Origin: Niebla homalea
Taxonomy: Eukaryota > Ascomycota > Lecanoromycetes > Lecanorales > Ramalinaceae
Reading direction: 5' to 3'
Assembly (NCBI GenBank): GCA_019925105.1
Contig: JAHGAU010000001.1
Location: 1,240,001 to 1,304,000 of the forward strand
Length of the DNA: 64,000 nt
Shown one piece after another: positions 1 to 11,596 of this stretch. The first letter of the stretch is position 1. Each line of letters begins with the position of its first letter. The notes below the pieces were generated by a model. That model was not told the origin of the DNA, ran no database searches, and was given only the letters and a program-made list of their open reading frames with translations. The position numbers and the translations under genes are program-made.

Positions 1-1256
1 TTAAGTAAAATTAATAAAATATATATACTTAATTATAATAATAAGAAACGGGCGGATCCGCTAGAATCTTAATAAGTTTTAAATTAAAGGAAATAAACTA
101 AAAATATTTATCCCCTTTTTTATTAAAACGAAATAAGAATAAGTTAAGAAGGAAATTAACCTTACCGGTATCCCGGAGGTTAATTTAAACGTATATAAAT
201 TCTTATTAAACGTAAAAAAAACCGAGATTAAAAGGATTTAAAAAGCGAAAACTATAATAATTACTTTATAAATTATAATAAAGTAAATTAAGCGTTAATA
301 AAGGTATAAGGACTTTATACCTTAAGGTTATTATTATTTAGCTTTTAACGATAAAAAGATTATTAATAAATATTTCCGTTATTATAATATTATAAAAAAA
401 AGTAATAATATATTAACGATTTAACTCCAGACGGGTAAAAACGGTTTAACTTATTTCTTATTTATTATATATATCGGAAATTAAATAAATATTAAATATA
501 AATATAAATAAAGAAAATAAAATATTATATATGTTTTTATTTCTTATTCCTTATTTATAGAAATTAAGTTAAAACTTATTATAAAAGTTAATATTTATAA
601 TTATTATTAAATATTATTTATAAAGCGAAATATCCGGGTAATTATTAAATTTATAATATTTATTGGATTATTATTATAGTTTAACTTCATTATAAAAATA
701 AATAAGGTTATTAAAAACTTTACGGAGAAAGCTTATTACTAGTTAAAAAAGAAGAAAAGAAGCAGAAATTAATTACGTTAATTATATAAACCGGAAAGCA
801 TTTTTTATAATTATAAGGATATAATAATAAATACTTATTAAAAGTCCTTAAAAAAGTTAATAACGATAATAATATAAGAAAAATATATATTAAACGTATA
901 AGTATTAATAAAAATATTTAAAGATATTATATAAAATTAAAGTAATATAAATAAGTAAGTGAACGGAAGAGTAATAAGCTTAAGGGTAATCCTTATAAGG
1001 ATATAATTATAACATTATAGATTTTCTTAAGGGAGTTAAAATATAAAAAGTATATAAATAAATTATTACTCTTTAAATAACCGTTAATATCCTTTACCTT
1101 AAGGGATAAAAAGTAAAGGCCTGGTAAACGCCGGTTTTTGCCTTAACGTTATAAGTATCAGATTTTTACGGTTATTAATAAGGCCAAAAGGCCGCGTATT
1201 AAGGAACGCCGGAATTAGCTTAGCTAGATCCGTAGTATAAATCAATCAATCAAATA
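1..1256 (+). mobile_element. 3' end of a RIP-mutated LINE (Tad1/I-like)
   Basis: The last ~1.25 kb of a non-LTR retrotransposon runs off the left edge of the window. It is the reverse complement of sequence found at 12.4-13.6 kb and 15.4-16.6 kb. All three copies share a conserved 3' block (an AAGGAACGCCGGAATTAGCT-like stretch, then a TACGGATC-like motif read on the other strand) followed by a tetranucleotide tail of AATC units at 1,237-1,253. A simple-repeat 3' tail without an LTR or terminal inverted repeat is typical of fungal LINEs. CpA and TpG are almost missing, so no reading frame survives. The 5' part and its target duplication are outside the window. Confidence 0.75.
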
Positions 1257-1394
1257 TTTATCGAAGTATTATTAAAAGGCTGAAGGTATTTAAAAGCTAT
1301 AATAACGTAATAAAGCTATTGTTACCAAATTATAAGGGTCATAGGAAGTATATAAGTAATATAAATTGATTAAGGGTATCTTCTGTAAAGAATA

Positions 1395-1480
1395 TATTAT
1401 GTATAAAATAAGTCTATCCTATACGAAGGACATGCTACCTATACTATGTATATATGTCCTAACATAAAAGGACTTAAGTT
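1395..1480. repeat. Short GTCCT-bearing dispersed repeat, fragment
   Basis: The segment contains an AGTCTATCCTATACG-like core followed by spaced GGACAT and GTCCT blocks. The same core recurs near 6,225 and 30,020. It lies between the LINE 3' end and the gypsy relic and appears to truncate the latter. No coding capacity is seen. It may be a SINE or a small MITE. Confidence 0.45.
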
Positions 1481-1484
1481 TAAG

Positions 1485-4470
1485 TTATAAGATAATTATA
1501 TTTATTTTACTTTTATTTATCGGTACGTTCATAATTAATATTATAAACCTTAAAATTTTATTTTAATAATAAAAAACTTATACTTCTTAAAACTTATAAA
1601 GAACTTAAATTTTCGAAACCGCTTTAAGACCCGTTTTATATACGTTAAATATTTATTTTTAATACGTAAAAAAATTAAAAAATTATTTAAATATATAACG
1701 TAAAATTTGTTAATAATACCGGATAACGACTTATTAATATAAGTTTAAAAAGTTACTGGTATATTTATTAACCTAAACGGTATTACTATATACTTAAAGT
1801 AGTTATAACGTATCTGCAATGTAATGTTTTGCTTATCGTTTATTTTAATCCGTATATAGTAATAAATATCCCTAAGATTAAACTTAATAAATTTCTTTAT
1901 TCCGTAACGTCGATTTAAAGTTTTATTAATTAAAAGTAATAAGTAACGATTCTTAATTATTACCTTATTTAACCCTTGGTAATCTATATAAAAGCGTAAA
2001 CCCCCGTTTTTCTTAAATATAAAAACGATCGGTAAACCCGTAAAATTAATAAAATACCGTATTTACCTTTTTATTAAAGCTTTATTTAAATAAGCTTAAA
2101 AAACGGTTAATTCCGTATTAAATAGATTATATAAAGGTCCGTATAACGGTTTAACGGTAATTTTAATTACGTAATTATATTTTATATAGACGGGAAGCTT
2201 ACCGGTTTTTTCCGTTAAAAAACGTCCGTATATTTAAATAACTCGGCTAGTAAAGACGGTCTTTTGACGGTTGAATTATGGCTTATATAATTCTTAATTG
2301 CTTTTAAATTAATTTAATTTTTAAGTAATAAGTTTATAATTATTAAAATATATATTACCGTTTTTTTAACGTTACCATAAAAATATATAGCTTATTAATT
2401 TAAAAAGTTTATTTATTAACTTTAAAACATTATTTCCTTTCCTTAAGGTTTAGTTGAATACTTAAATTGATTAAATTTAATATCCTTAACATTATTAATA
2501 AGCTTTATTTATTTATCGTATAATATACGATAATCTTTATTATTTTAAATGGCTTTTAATTATTACGTATATAAAGCTTTAACGGATAAACATTAGAATA
2601 AAAAATATTATTATTATTATTTATTTAAGTAAACTTTAATGAAACGGTATTTTAAATATAGAATAAATCCTTTTTAATTATAAAGTTTTAATTAATTATA
2701 TGAATTTTTACCCTTATATTAAGATAAATCTTTATATTTTTTTCTTAATTTTCTTAAGGAATATTTAACTTTCATTAATAATAACCTTTTTTTCCGAAAT
2801 TAATAATTATAGCCTTTACGTTCCGACGGAGCTTTTATTATAAGGTTAACTTTGTTTAAATTATTTTCCCGCTTAATATATAAAGCGGATCCGATAGTTT
2901 TCCGTTCCTTTTTAAGTAACGGATAACTTAAATTTTTATACCTTTTCACTTAATAATAATAATACGTTATATCGGAAAAATCCGTTTATTAACTTTATAA
3001 CAAGTTTTAATTTAACGGTTAACTTATAAAAGTTTTTAAATTCTTTTTTTAAAACCTTATTTTTGATAATTGTTTCTTTATTCTTCCTTTATAAAGAGTA
3101 AGCGGTAATATTATTAAACTTAAAATAACTTATATATATAATAATTTTATTAAATATAAAAAGAACCTCGTTTAACGCCTATATTATTATATAACGTAAT
3201 TATTCTTTAAGTTTATAAAATAAATAAATAATTCGTTATTCTTTTTTATATTTTAAGAATTAATTCTTTAAAGATATTATCTATACGTTAAAGCTATAAA
3301 CCGCCTGCTTTTCATTTTATTTTAAGTTTATATATTAAAGTTAAACTTTTATTTTTTTTATTAATAAAATTTAATATTAAGAAGTTTAAGAATTTAATAA
3401 ATCCCTTTTAAATTAACGTAAAATTAAGAGTAAGTTTATACTTATAATATACTTATAAGGTTTTAATTTCGCTTCTCAAAGAAAGTAAAGCTTATACGAT
3501 ATAGACGGAATTTATATTGTAATCGGAACTTAATTAAAAAGCCATGAAAACGTTTTTAATTTACTTTTAAAGCTCTTTCATATTTTTGTTTTTATATTTA
3601 AAAAGCGTAAGGACCTTAGTATAATTATATAAATTTTTCTTTAAACTCTTAATTTAAGCCTTTTTTATAATACACTTATAAATATCTAATAATACGGACC
3701 TATAATCGGTAACGATCGGATGAAGCGTTCTAGCCTATACCGTATAGTTTAATAGCGATTTATTTATATTTTAAGAGTTTACCGAACGAGCCTTTAATAT
3801 TTATTCGTTTAAACGGATAAACCGTTTATAAAGCTTCGCCTTATAAAGCTCGGTTTAATAAATTATATCGTTTCACTTTTCTTCCTTTTACGTAACGGTA
3901 AGATAAAGGTTTTATTCCTTTTTATTATAATATACGTTTATAAAAGATATTTATTTTAAAAATGGGAAATTCCACTCCGGGGGAGTAAATATAACAAACT
4001 TAATTTATAACCTTTAATGTTTTTACTCTTAAAAAGGAGCTATTACGGATTTAGATCGTACTTATTTTTATTTATAAGGAAGAGGCGTAACGGATTCAGA
4101 TTATAGTTTTTAACGTTAACCTTTACCTTCTATAATTACGGACTTTAACTTAAACGAGGACCTTAAAAAGACTTCTTAAATTTAAAGGATAAAAAATATA
4201 ATTCCTTTTTTTTAGCTCGAATTCTTTAACGTAAAGTATTAAGATTTATTATACCAATAAATATGGTTTAAATATAGGAAACGTACGGGTTTTCCCCCTT
4301 TTAATTACGTATACGATTTAATATTTTAAATTATTACCGTTCAAAAAAAAATTAATAGTAATTAAAATATTAAGTTAAACGTATACTTAAAGCTTAAGGA
4401 TAATGTAATAATATAAAATATATTTATAGCCTTTATAAATGGTATCTTTTATAAGTAAATTAATTATTAA
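1485..4470 (-). mobile_element. Ty3/gypsy retrotransposon relic A, truncated
   Basis: The minus strand carries a continuous set of Ty3/gypsy reverse-transcriptase motifs near 1,490-2,110, with further AT-rich, RIP-mutated sequence upstream in the element's sense. I could not find paired LTRs, so the right boundary is approximate. RNase H and integrase would lie at lower coordinates but the match stops near 1,485, where a short GTCCT repeat begins, so the 3' half is missing. CpA and TpG are nearly absent across the interval. Confidence 0.6.
1490..2110 (-). pseudogene. Reverse-transcriptase relic of gypsy element A
   Basis: Translating the minus strand gives the usual gypsy RT blocks in order: a FIFKKNGGLRFYIDYQGLNK segment (canonical KKDGSLRxxVDYRxLN) near 1,960-2,035, then an RYNYFKYIVIPF segment (RYGHFEYLVMPF in intact copies), then YVIYLNNFLIF near 1,670-1,705. 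The catalytic YLDD pair reads YLNN, as expected from G-to-A changes, and several Gln or Trp codons are stops. The polymerase cannot be active. The frame is otherwise readable without indels, so decay was mainly by point mutation. Confidence 0.85.
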
Positions 4471-4728
4471 AGAAAAAAAGGAAAAGTAAGAAAAACAGGT
4501 ATTAAGTATTCCTATACCTTAACTACGTTAAAGTTACGAGGTAAGTATTAACCCCTATACTGTTTCCTACCATAACATTTTAATTACGGAATAATGTTAC
4601 GTCTAAGTATTTCTTATTTACTCCTTATATAAATGCTTAAGCTCCTTATAAAGGGGTGAATTATAAGGTACGGGGAGTATATGAAGTAGATGATTTTTTG
4701 ATTCTTAAGGATTTAACGTCCTTAATAA

Positions 4729-5273
4729 CATCAGCAAATCTGCGACCTGCTCGGATCGAGTGAATTAAAAAAATGGATTTATTCACTTAGACCGCTCGTA
4801 AATCACTTACGAGTATCCAGGAAAACTTATAAGCGCTCCAAATGGTCCCGAGCGGGGTAAAAAAAGTTAAAAACAAAAAGGTTTAAAACGGTAAAATAAC
4901 GATTTTTATTTTTATGATTTTTTTATTAAGCTTTCTTGGTAACGGGTATACCCGTACCCCCCTTTATGAGCCGTAATATTTAACGTTTTTAAAAATAGAT
5001 TATAGATTCGGTTATTTTAGCTAAAAGTTACCCTAGGAATTAATGGTATTTAATATTAAGGGAGGGGGTAGTTAAAGGGGGTAAATTAATAAAAAAAACC
5101 GTTAAGTTAAAAAAAATTAAAATTAAAACTTACGAGCAAGTGAGAAACTTACGAGTAAACCGGATACTCGCGAGCGCTTAAAGGTTAAGCGAGGGGGGAT
5201 ATATTCTTAACCTGCTTAACCTACTCGTTTACACTCGGAATACTTATATGTTGGTTAATAAATTTGCAGATCA
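4729..5273 (+). mobile_element. MITE-like element, copy 1 (~545 bp)
   Basis: It begins CATCAGCAAATCTGCGACCT and ends TTTGCAGATCA, giving short inverted termini of consensus CATCNGCAAAT. A second copy in the same orientation lies at 28,803-29,341 and an inverted, interrupted copy at 29,547-30,296. The interior holds several ACTCGTAAGT-like palindromic stretches and a GGGGGTA-rich central block, and no reading frame. It keeps many CpA and TpG sites, so it is less RIP-mutated than its surroundings. A similar end (TTTATAAATTTGCAGAT) occurs alone near 28,180-28,196 and may be a fragment. Confidence 0.65.
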
Positions 5274-6162
5274 ATATATTTATAGTTATCTAAGTTATAA
5301 ATATTATTATTATAAATTCTTTCCTCCTTAATAATGTTATTAAGTTATTCTTCTAACTTAATATTTTAAATGATAAATTCTACGTTTTAAGTAATAAGCG
5401 TTTAATTTTAAACCGTAAGTTCTTTATTATTATTTTAATAAATATCTCGAAATCCATGAACACGAGTAAATATAATATTAAATTTTTAATTTATGAAATT
5501 TAATTAGGTTTATTACTCCTTATTTACTATAATAAGATTTTTAATTTATTAACGTAAATTACCTGGTAATGGGACGACGATATTATCCTTTTTTACGTTT
5601 AAGTTATAATACAGGTTATCTATAGTATAAACTATAGTTTAAGTATTAATTTAAGTATTATAATATAAGTATTAAGGTAATAAGGTAAGTAAGGTAAAAG
5701 TCTTTACAGTTTTTATGAAGCGGTTTACATTCTTAATAATAGCTTAACGGTATCGAGACATCCTAGTTAATAAGGATAGTATAATATTCTTATCGTTTAA
5801 AGTAATATAATATAAGTAAAGCAGAAAGCTCTATAGTCTTTTACCGAGCGGCTCTAACTTAATGATAGCCCGATTAATCCTAGCGATAAGAAGCCCGGGT
5901 TCTTAATAACTACGGTAACGTTATAATTAATACGGATAGCTATTATTATATCAGGGTACTGGAACAGGTTTTAGTAATGAATAAATAATAGCTATAAAGG
6001 TAGCTATAATATAGGTGGTATATACAAGTAAGGTATGTACGTGAAGACCCCCCGGGAGCTAGTCCTTATAGGGCAAGTAGGCTGAGCATGGGAGTAAGGC
6101 CACTTGGAACCATAATAAATTTATCGGATAAAAAGAATATTTATAATGGACGCAATGTGTGT

Positions 6163-6300
6163 ATGGGTAATGAGTGGTATTATGTATCATGATTGTTTAT
6201 CCCTCAGGACAAACGGGCTATATAAAGTCTGTCCTATACGTATATACAATTGTCCTGTTCCTAGGATAACACCATGTCCTACGCGCACCATGCACCTTGT
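6163..6300. repeat. Short GTCCT repeat
   Basis: The core is CAGGACAAACGGGCTATATA, then AAGTCTGTCCTATACG and TTGTCCTGTTCC followed by AGGATAAC. Nearly the same block occurs at 29,943-30,088, where it interrupts a MITE-like element, so it is mobile. It retains CpA and TpG sites. There is no coding potential. Confidence 0.6.
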
Positions 6301-6514
6301 CCGTCACAATATATAATATTATAGAAATTAATATAAATAAAACTGTATTAAATTGGTTTACGGAAATAAATCCGTAATTACTTAATTATAAAACGGTTTT
6401 GATACGGTTAATATATAAATAATAACAAAAATTATAATAAAGAAAATAAAAAGGGAAAAGTGTTGGTGTATGGACCAAAAAGTGTGATAATGTATGAATA
6501 ATGATTCTACCTGA

Positions 6515-6605
6515 ATGCAGATGGGATCCTAAGGATCATCTGTCCTCTACGTACAAAGAGTGTCCTACATCTATGAATGCTCCCGCGTATCCCCCATGCT
6601 ATGTA
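6515..6605. repeat. Short repeat with GGATCCTAAGGATC palindrome
   Basis: A near-palindromic GGATCCTAAGGATC is followed by TGTCCTCTACG, a GTGTCCTAC block and CCCCCATGC. A related arrangement (palindrome, GTCCT-like blocks, CCATGC) occurs near 29,360-29,450 and 30,520-30,605. It probably belongs to the same or a sister short-repeat family as the GTCCT copies. Confidence 0.45.
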
Positions 6606-7744
6606 TGCACATAACAAAAAGAAGATTATTTAATAAAAAAGTTGAATAATAACTAATTACTTTAACCTTTTAATTTAAAAAAAAATCGGATAATATTAAT
6701 AATAAATAAGTCGGACGGAAGGAACAATAATTAATTTTTAAAAAAAAAAGGAAAATTAAAAAATATATTTTATTTTATTAATAAAAATTTATACTTAATA
6801 TATAATAATAAAAAAATCAAGAAAAAAAAAAAGCCTTTAATATGTATATATGTCAAAAGTATTATTTTGATCGCTAATAATTAAAATAAAAGTTAATAAT
6901 CTTATTTTTACTTTATAACTAATTAATCCGTTATTCTGATATATAAAAGTTATAAAATAATAAAACTATAACCTTATTAAATAATAATTGTTAAATAACG
7001 GATAGCTTTAAAATCTATATTAACTTTGAAAATTAAAAATATTTATTAAAAATTATTATTGAAAGTTATAAAATTTTCTAAAATTAATTTAATATTAGAA
7101 AAACAATATAATATAATAGAAAGTATAAAGTGAATTATATAACGTTATAAATTCTTTATAATTTAATAATAAGTTATATTATATAACGCTTATAAATAAA
7201 ACGAAAAGAAAATTTATTAAAATATAAGATATAATTATAAATAATTTTATAAAATTAAATTTATAATAATATATTTTTATACTTTTAAAATCTTATATAA
7301 AAAATAAACGTTAAATTTTAATATTATAATAATAAGTTTTAAGCCTAAATTATATGAACTTAAAAAAATTATCCGTTTAAATAAAAATAAGGAAATAGAA
7401 ATATTATATATATATAAATATCATATATCAATACAATGTATTTAAAAAAGGTAAATAATGAATAAAAAATTTTAATTTATTAATTTATAATAAAAACATT
7501 TTAAATATTATTAATTTAAATATTCCTTTTAACAGGAAATATTCCTTTAAATATAAGAAATATATATATATATATATAATTATTTAAGTTGTTATAATTT
7601 AATAAATAATAATATTAATAAAAGTATAAAAATACTTTATATAAAACGTTTACATATATTAGTAATATACGTATAATAATTATTTTGAAAATATTATTTA
7701 TAAGTTTTAAAGGTTTTTAAAAGCGTTTATAGGTTTTTATTACG

Positions 7745-8269
7745 TGTTGCGGATCCTAAGGTCACTTAGTTGTGATTAGTCTTAAAGGGGCAGGTTGATT
7801 TTCGTAGAAAAGGAGTATGCAGGCGCAGCGTTAAATGGGTAATCTTAATCTATGTTCTTTCTGAATTTTACATTTATAATTTAAAGGTATTATTAAATAT
7901 AAGGAAATTTAAATATTATAGTAAAGATAATATCCCATATAATTTTCTTTATTTAATATATTTATATACTTACCCTATTTATTTTATAAGTCTTTAAGCC
8001 TTTAAGTTATTTTTGTTTATATATTCGTTTTATTCATTTTATAGGTTTCCGAGCCTCCGAATTACTTTTACTTATATACTCGTTTTACACGTTTTACGAA
8101 TTTTTAAGCCTTTAAGTTACTTTTATTTATATATTCGTTTTATCCGAATCCGACCCTATAAACCGTTAATAGGTTTATTTACTTTTTATTCTTAACGTTA
8201 CGTTATTTCCTTTTGGTTAATAACCCGGTTTCGTATATATATAGTTTAATTTTAATATTAATCGTAATA
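7745..8269 (-). repeat. LTR of gypsy element B (3' LTR)
   Basis: It matches 27,552-28,067 over its full length, with recognisable shared blocks at both ends and a tandem-like series of AAGCCTTTAAGTTAC units near 8,000-8,140. Terminal bases on the plus strand are TGTTGCGGATCC and CGTAATA (CGTAACA in the other copy). The two LTRs differ mostly by C/T and G/A changes. Confidence 0.82.
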
Positions 8270-9453
8270 TTATTTTCCTTTTATGTTAAAGTTCTATCGA
8301 TAATATTATACCGTTTTTCTTTTATTATATTTATTATATTATATTAAGTTATTAATAAGTAAACCGTTTCCATTTAACTTAATATATTAATAATTTAAAT
8401 ATTACAGTTCATCCGTATTTAAAATATCTTTAATTTAATAAAGAATATTATATCTTTTAAGTTTAAAATTTTATAATTCTTATACTTATAAAGGTTCTTA
8501 TCGGTATAACGTAAAAAGCGTTATTAATAATGATTTTAATTATTTAAATAAAGAGCGTAAAAAGCTAAATTCTAAAATTCTTTTTATAAAAAAAAATAAA
8601 AGAATAACTTATATAATTAAGGAACTAACTCGTTTTAAAATTAAACGTTTAGAATAATAAAAGTTTTTCTTATTTAACCGTAAAGAAAATATGATCTATT
8701 GTGGTCTTTTTAATTTAAAGGAGTTAAAAAAGATTAAGGTATAACAGTAATTTAATATCTCCGACGTTCCTAATTCTTTTATTAATAATAAAGTTTCTCT
8801 TAATAATATTTCCTTTAATTTCTTTAAGTCTAAATTCCTTAATTTAGTTTTAATTAACTTTATTAATAGAACTTTCTTAATAGTTTTATAAAGTTTAATA
8901 TAAAGTAATATTTTAGTTCTTAAGTATTCTCCGTATTTAAATATTCTTTTTATTTAATTAAATGTTAATCTTTTTTTTAATTTAAAATTCTATTAACTTT
9001 AAATAAAATATCTTTCTTATCCTTATACTATAAGGTTATTGTTATTAATACTTTCTTTAATATTTTATTTAATAATAATATATAGAATATTAAGTATATT
9101 TTAACGTCTTTTAATAGTTTTAATTTATAATTAATCAATCCTTTAACTGTTTTAATTATAAATAAGTTGACTTTTATATAGTTAAGCTTTTTGCTTAACC
9201 TTTCTATCTTAAGGTTTTTTATATATAATTATACTTTATCTTTTTCTTTTAATTAAAATCCTTTTATACGTTTATAATTCTTATAGTTAAATATTTTTAT
9301 TTATGCCCCTTTAAATTAATTTTAGATATTTTAATATACCGTCTTTAAATCTTATACGTATTTTAAATATTTCAATATGCCGTCTTTAAATCTTATACGT
9401 ATTTAATTTCTTTATTTATTATGAGATTACTTTTTAATTTTCTTATTATTTTT

Positions 9454-9665
9454 GGATTCCGATTATAGTTAATAAAAAATAGTATAGTTCTTATAATTAT
9501 TAAGATAAGATTATTTATAATAAGCTCTATTATAAGCAATAACGTTACTTAATTACTTTACTAGTTATTAATATAATATCGTAGGTACGTTTTTAATATC
9601 CGGTTTGTTTTTTCTATTTAACCGTTTATCTGCGGGTAATAAGTAATAAATAATTTTACTTTAGT
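9454..9665 (-). pseudogene. Integrase C-terminal core relic, gypsy element B
   Basis: The minus-strand translation reads TKVKLFITYYPQINGxIEKT and continues NRILKTYLRYYINN, then IIELIINN and FFINYNRNP. This follows the conserved gypsy integrase stretch (intact form TxYHPQTDGQTERTN... LRxYVN... AEFAYN... FFxNYGxHP). Several Gln codons have become TAA or TAG. It confirms the element's orientation and that pol was complete before mutation. Confidence 0.85.
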
Positions 9666-11347
9666 ACCTAATTCCCCCGTTATCGTTTTCTAATATATTA
9701 ATGTAAATAATTTATCCTTATTGGATATTATTTTTTCTAGAAATCCTTTAATCTTAATAATTTTGCTTAGGAGTAAGTATATTAATTACGTTATATTATA
9801 TTTTTTTAAAGAAAATAAAAGTAATATATTTTATATATTTATTTATTATTATTAAAATAATATCGTAAATTTCTTTGGTCTTAAGCTTTTATAATCCTGG
9901 CAGTTTTATAATAAAATTTATTATTAATAATCTTTAGGGGAATTCCGGTAATTATATTTTTTATAAATATTTATATTTCTAATGGTTTCTTACTTTATTT
10001 CTTTAATATAATAGGTATTCTCTGATATATTCTTTAATAATTAATCTAAATTTTAATAAAGCTTAATATCTTATTATAACTTCCTATATCCTTATTACTT
10101 TAAGGTATCGATATTTTAAGTTGTTATAACATATTTTTATTAATGTTCGCAACTTATCATTTAATATATATTATCCTTCGTTATATTTTAACGGTATTTT
10201 CTTTCTATTTTTAATCTATTATTCCGCTTTTACGTTTCCTTAATAACCTCTTTAAACCTCTTTTAAAAGATTTCTTTTTATTTATATTTTAATTAAATTT
10301 AAGTTACTTAATCCCAGGGTCTTATTATTATTTATCTTTAATATTATTATATTATTATTATTCTTTTATTCGTATAAATCTAATCTTTTATTTAGTCCGT
10401 CGGCTACTTAATTATCTTTTCCTGGTAAGTAAGTTATTTTAGATTTATATTATTTTAATTATTTTAATTATTTTTTATTTAATTACTTTATTATAATAAA
10501 ATAAATAAAGTTCTTATAATTTAAAAGTACTTTAATATCTTCTGCTCCCTTTATATATACTCTTTATTGTTAAAAAGCTAATAATATTATTAATAGTTCT
10601 TTATTATAAATATCGTAATTTTATTCCGTATCCGTTATTCTCTTAAAGTAATATATTATTAAGTTTTATATATCGTTATATTTTTATAATAAATAGGCTT
10701 TTATTATTATATTTAATATATCCGTCTTAATCTTTATTACTTTTTTGAATTGGAATTTTTATAATACGGATATCTATATATAGGCTTCCTTTAATTATTA
10801 AAATACCTTTTATTATTTTACTTTTTATTAATATAAAATATCCTTCTTTATAAGTTTTATTAAAGGTAATATTATCTCAAAAATTCCTTTAATAAATTAT
10901 TAATTAAAGTTAATTATACTTAAGAAAGACTATTATTCCTTTGTATTTTTAGTTCCGGTTAATTTAATAATACTTATACTTTTATTAAATTTGATTTAAT
11001 TCCTTTAATAATAATAATATATCTTAGGAATCTTATATTTATCTGATGAAACTTATATTTCTCCGGTTTTAACTTTAATCTTACCTTAAAAAAACATTAT
11101 AATATAGTTATAATATCTTTTTTATAATCTTTTAGAGTCTTTAAATAGATTAATATATTATTTAAATATATTATTATACACTTATTAAGTAAGTTTTATA
11201 ATATATTATTTATTAATACTAAATACATAGCGGGTACGTTAATAAGTCCGAATAATATAATTAAATATTTATATAATCCTCCTTTTATTTCAAAGGTTAT
11301 TTTCTATTTTTCCCTTTTTTTATTTTAATTAAATTATATACTTTACG

Positions 11348-11596
11348 TTAATTTAATAATATAAAGAATAATACTTTTATAATATAATCCTTTATTTCGT
11401 TCGTATTAAGTAATAAGTATTGATTCTTAATAATAATTACGTTTAACTTCCGATAATCTATATATATCCTTAAATTTCTATTTTTCTTTAAAATAAATAA
11501 TATAGGGTATTTTACCGACGACGATAATAATTTTATAAATCCCTTAATAAGGTTCTTTTTTAAATACTTATTTAAAGTTTTAAGTTCTTTCTCCAA
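11348..11596 (-). pseudogene. Reverse-transcriptase N-terminal relic, gypsy element B
   Basis: An uninterrupted 82-codon stretch carries LNKYLKKNLIKGFIKLLSSS followed by FILKKNRNLRIYIDYRKLN, matching the start of the Ty3/gypsy RT domain (LxxxLxKGxIRPSxSP... KKDGxLRxCVDYRxLN). The stretch is open by chance survival and not an independent gene. The usual proline and glycine positions are altered and the palm motif with the catalytic aspartates is not in frame. It differs from element A in sequence, so the two are separate families. Confidence 0.85.

Larger units (their letters stand above)
5274..7744. other. AT-rich RIP-mutated sequence, unclassified
   Basis: No gene is readable. The interval is very AT-rich, with an AT dinucleotide run near 7,561-7,580 and almost no CpG between about 6,640 and 7,700. 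A patch at about 5,830-6,110 is more GC-rich (around a CCCGGG and a CCCCCCGGGAG stretch) and may be the end of an element I could not identify. Two copies of the short GTCCT repeat fall inside and are listed separately. Confidence 0.6.

Noticed and set aside
8013..8195. 60-codon aromatic-rich plus-strand frame
   Set aside because: It lies wholly inside the gypsy B LTR and reflects its short internal tandem-like units.
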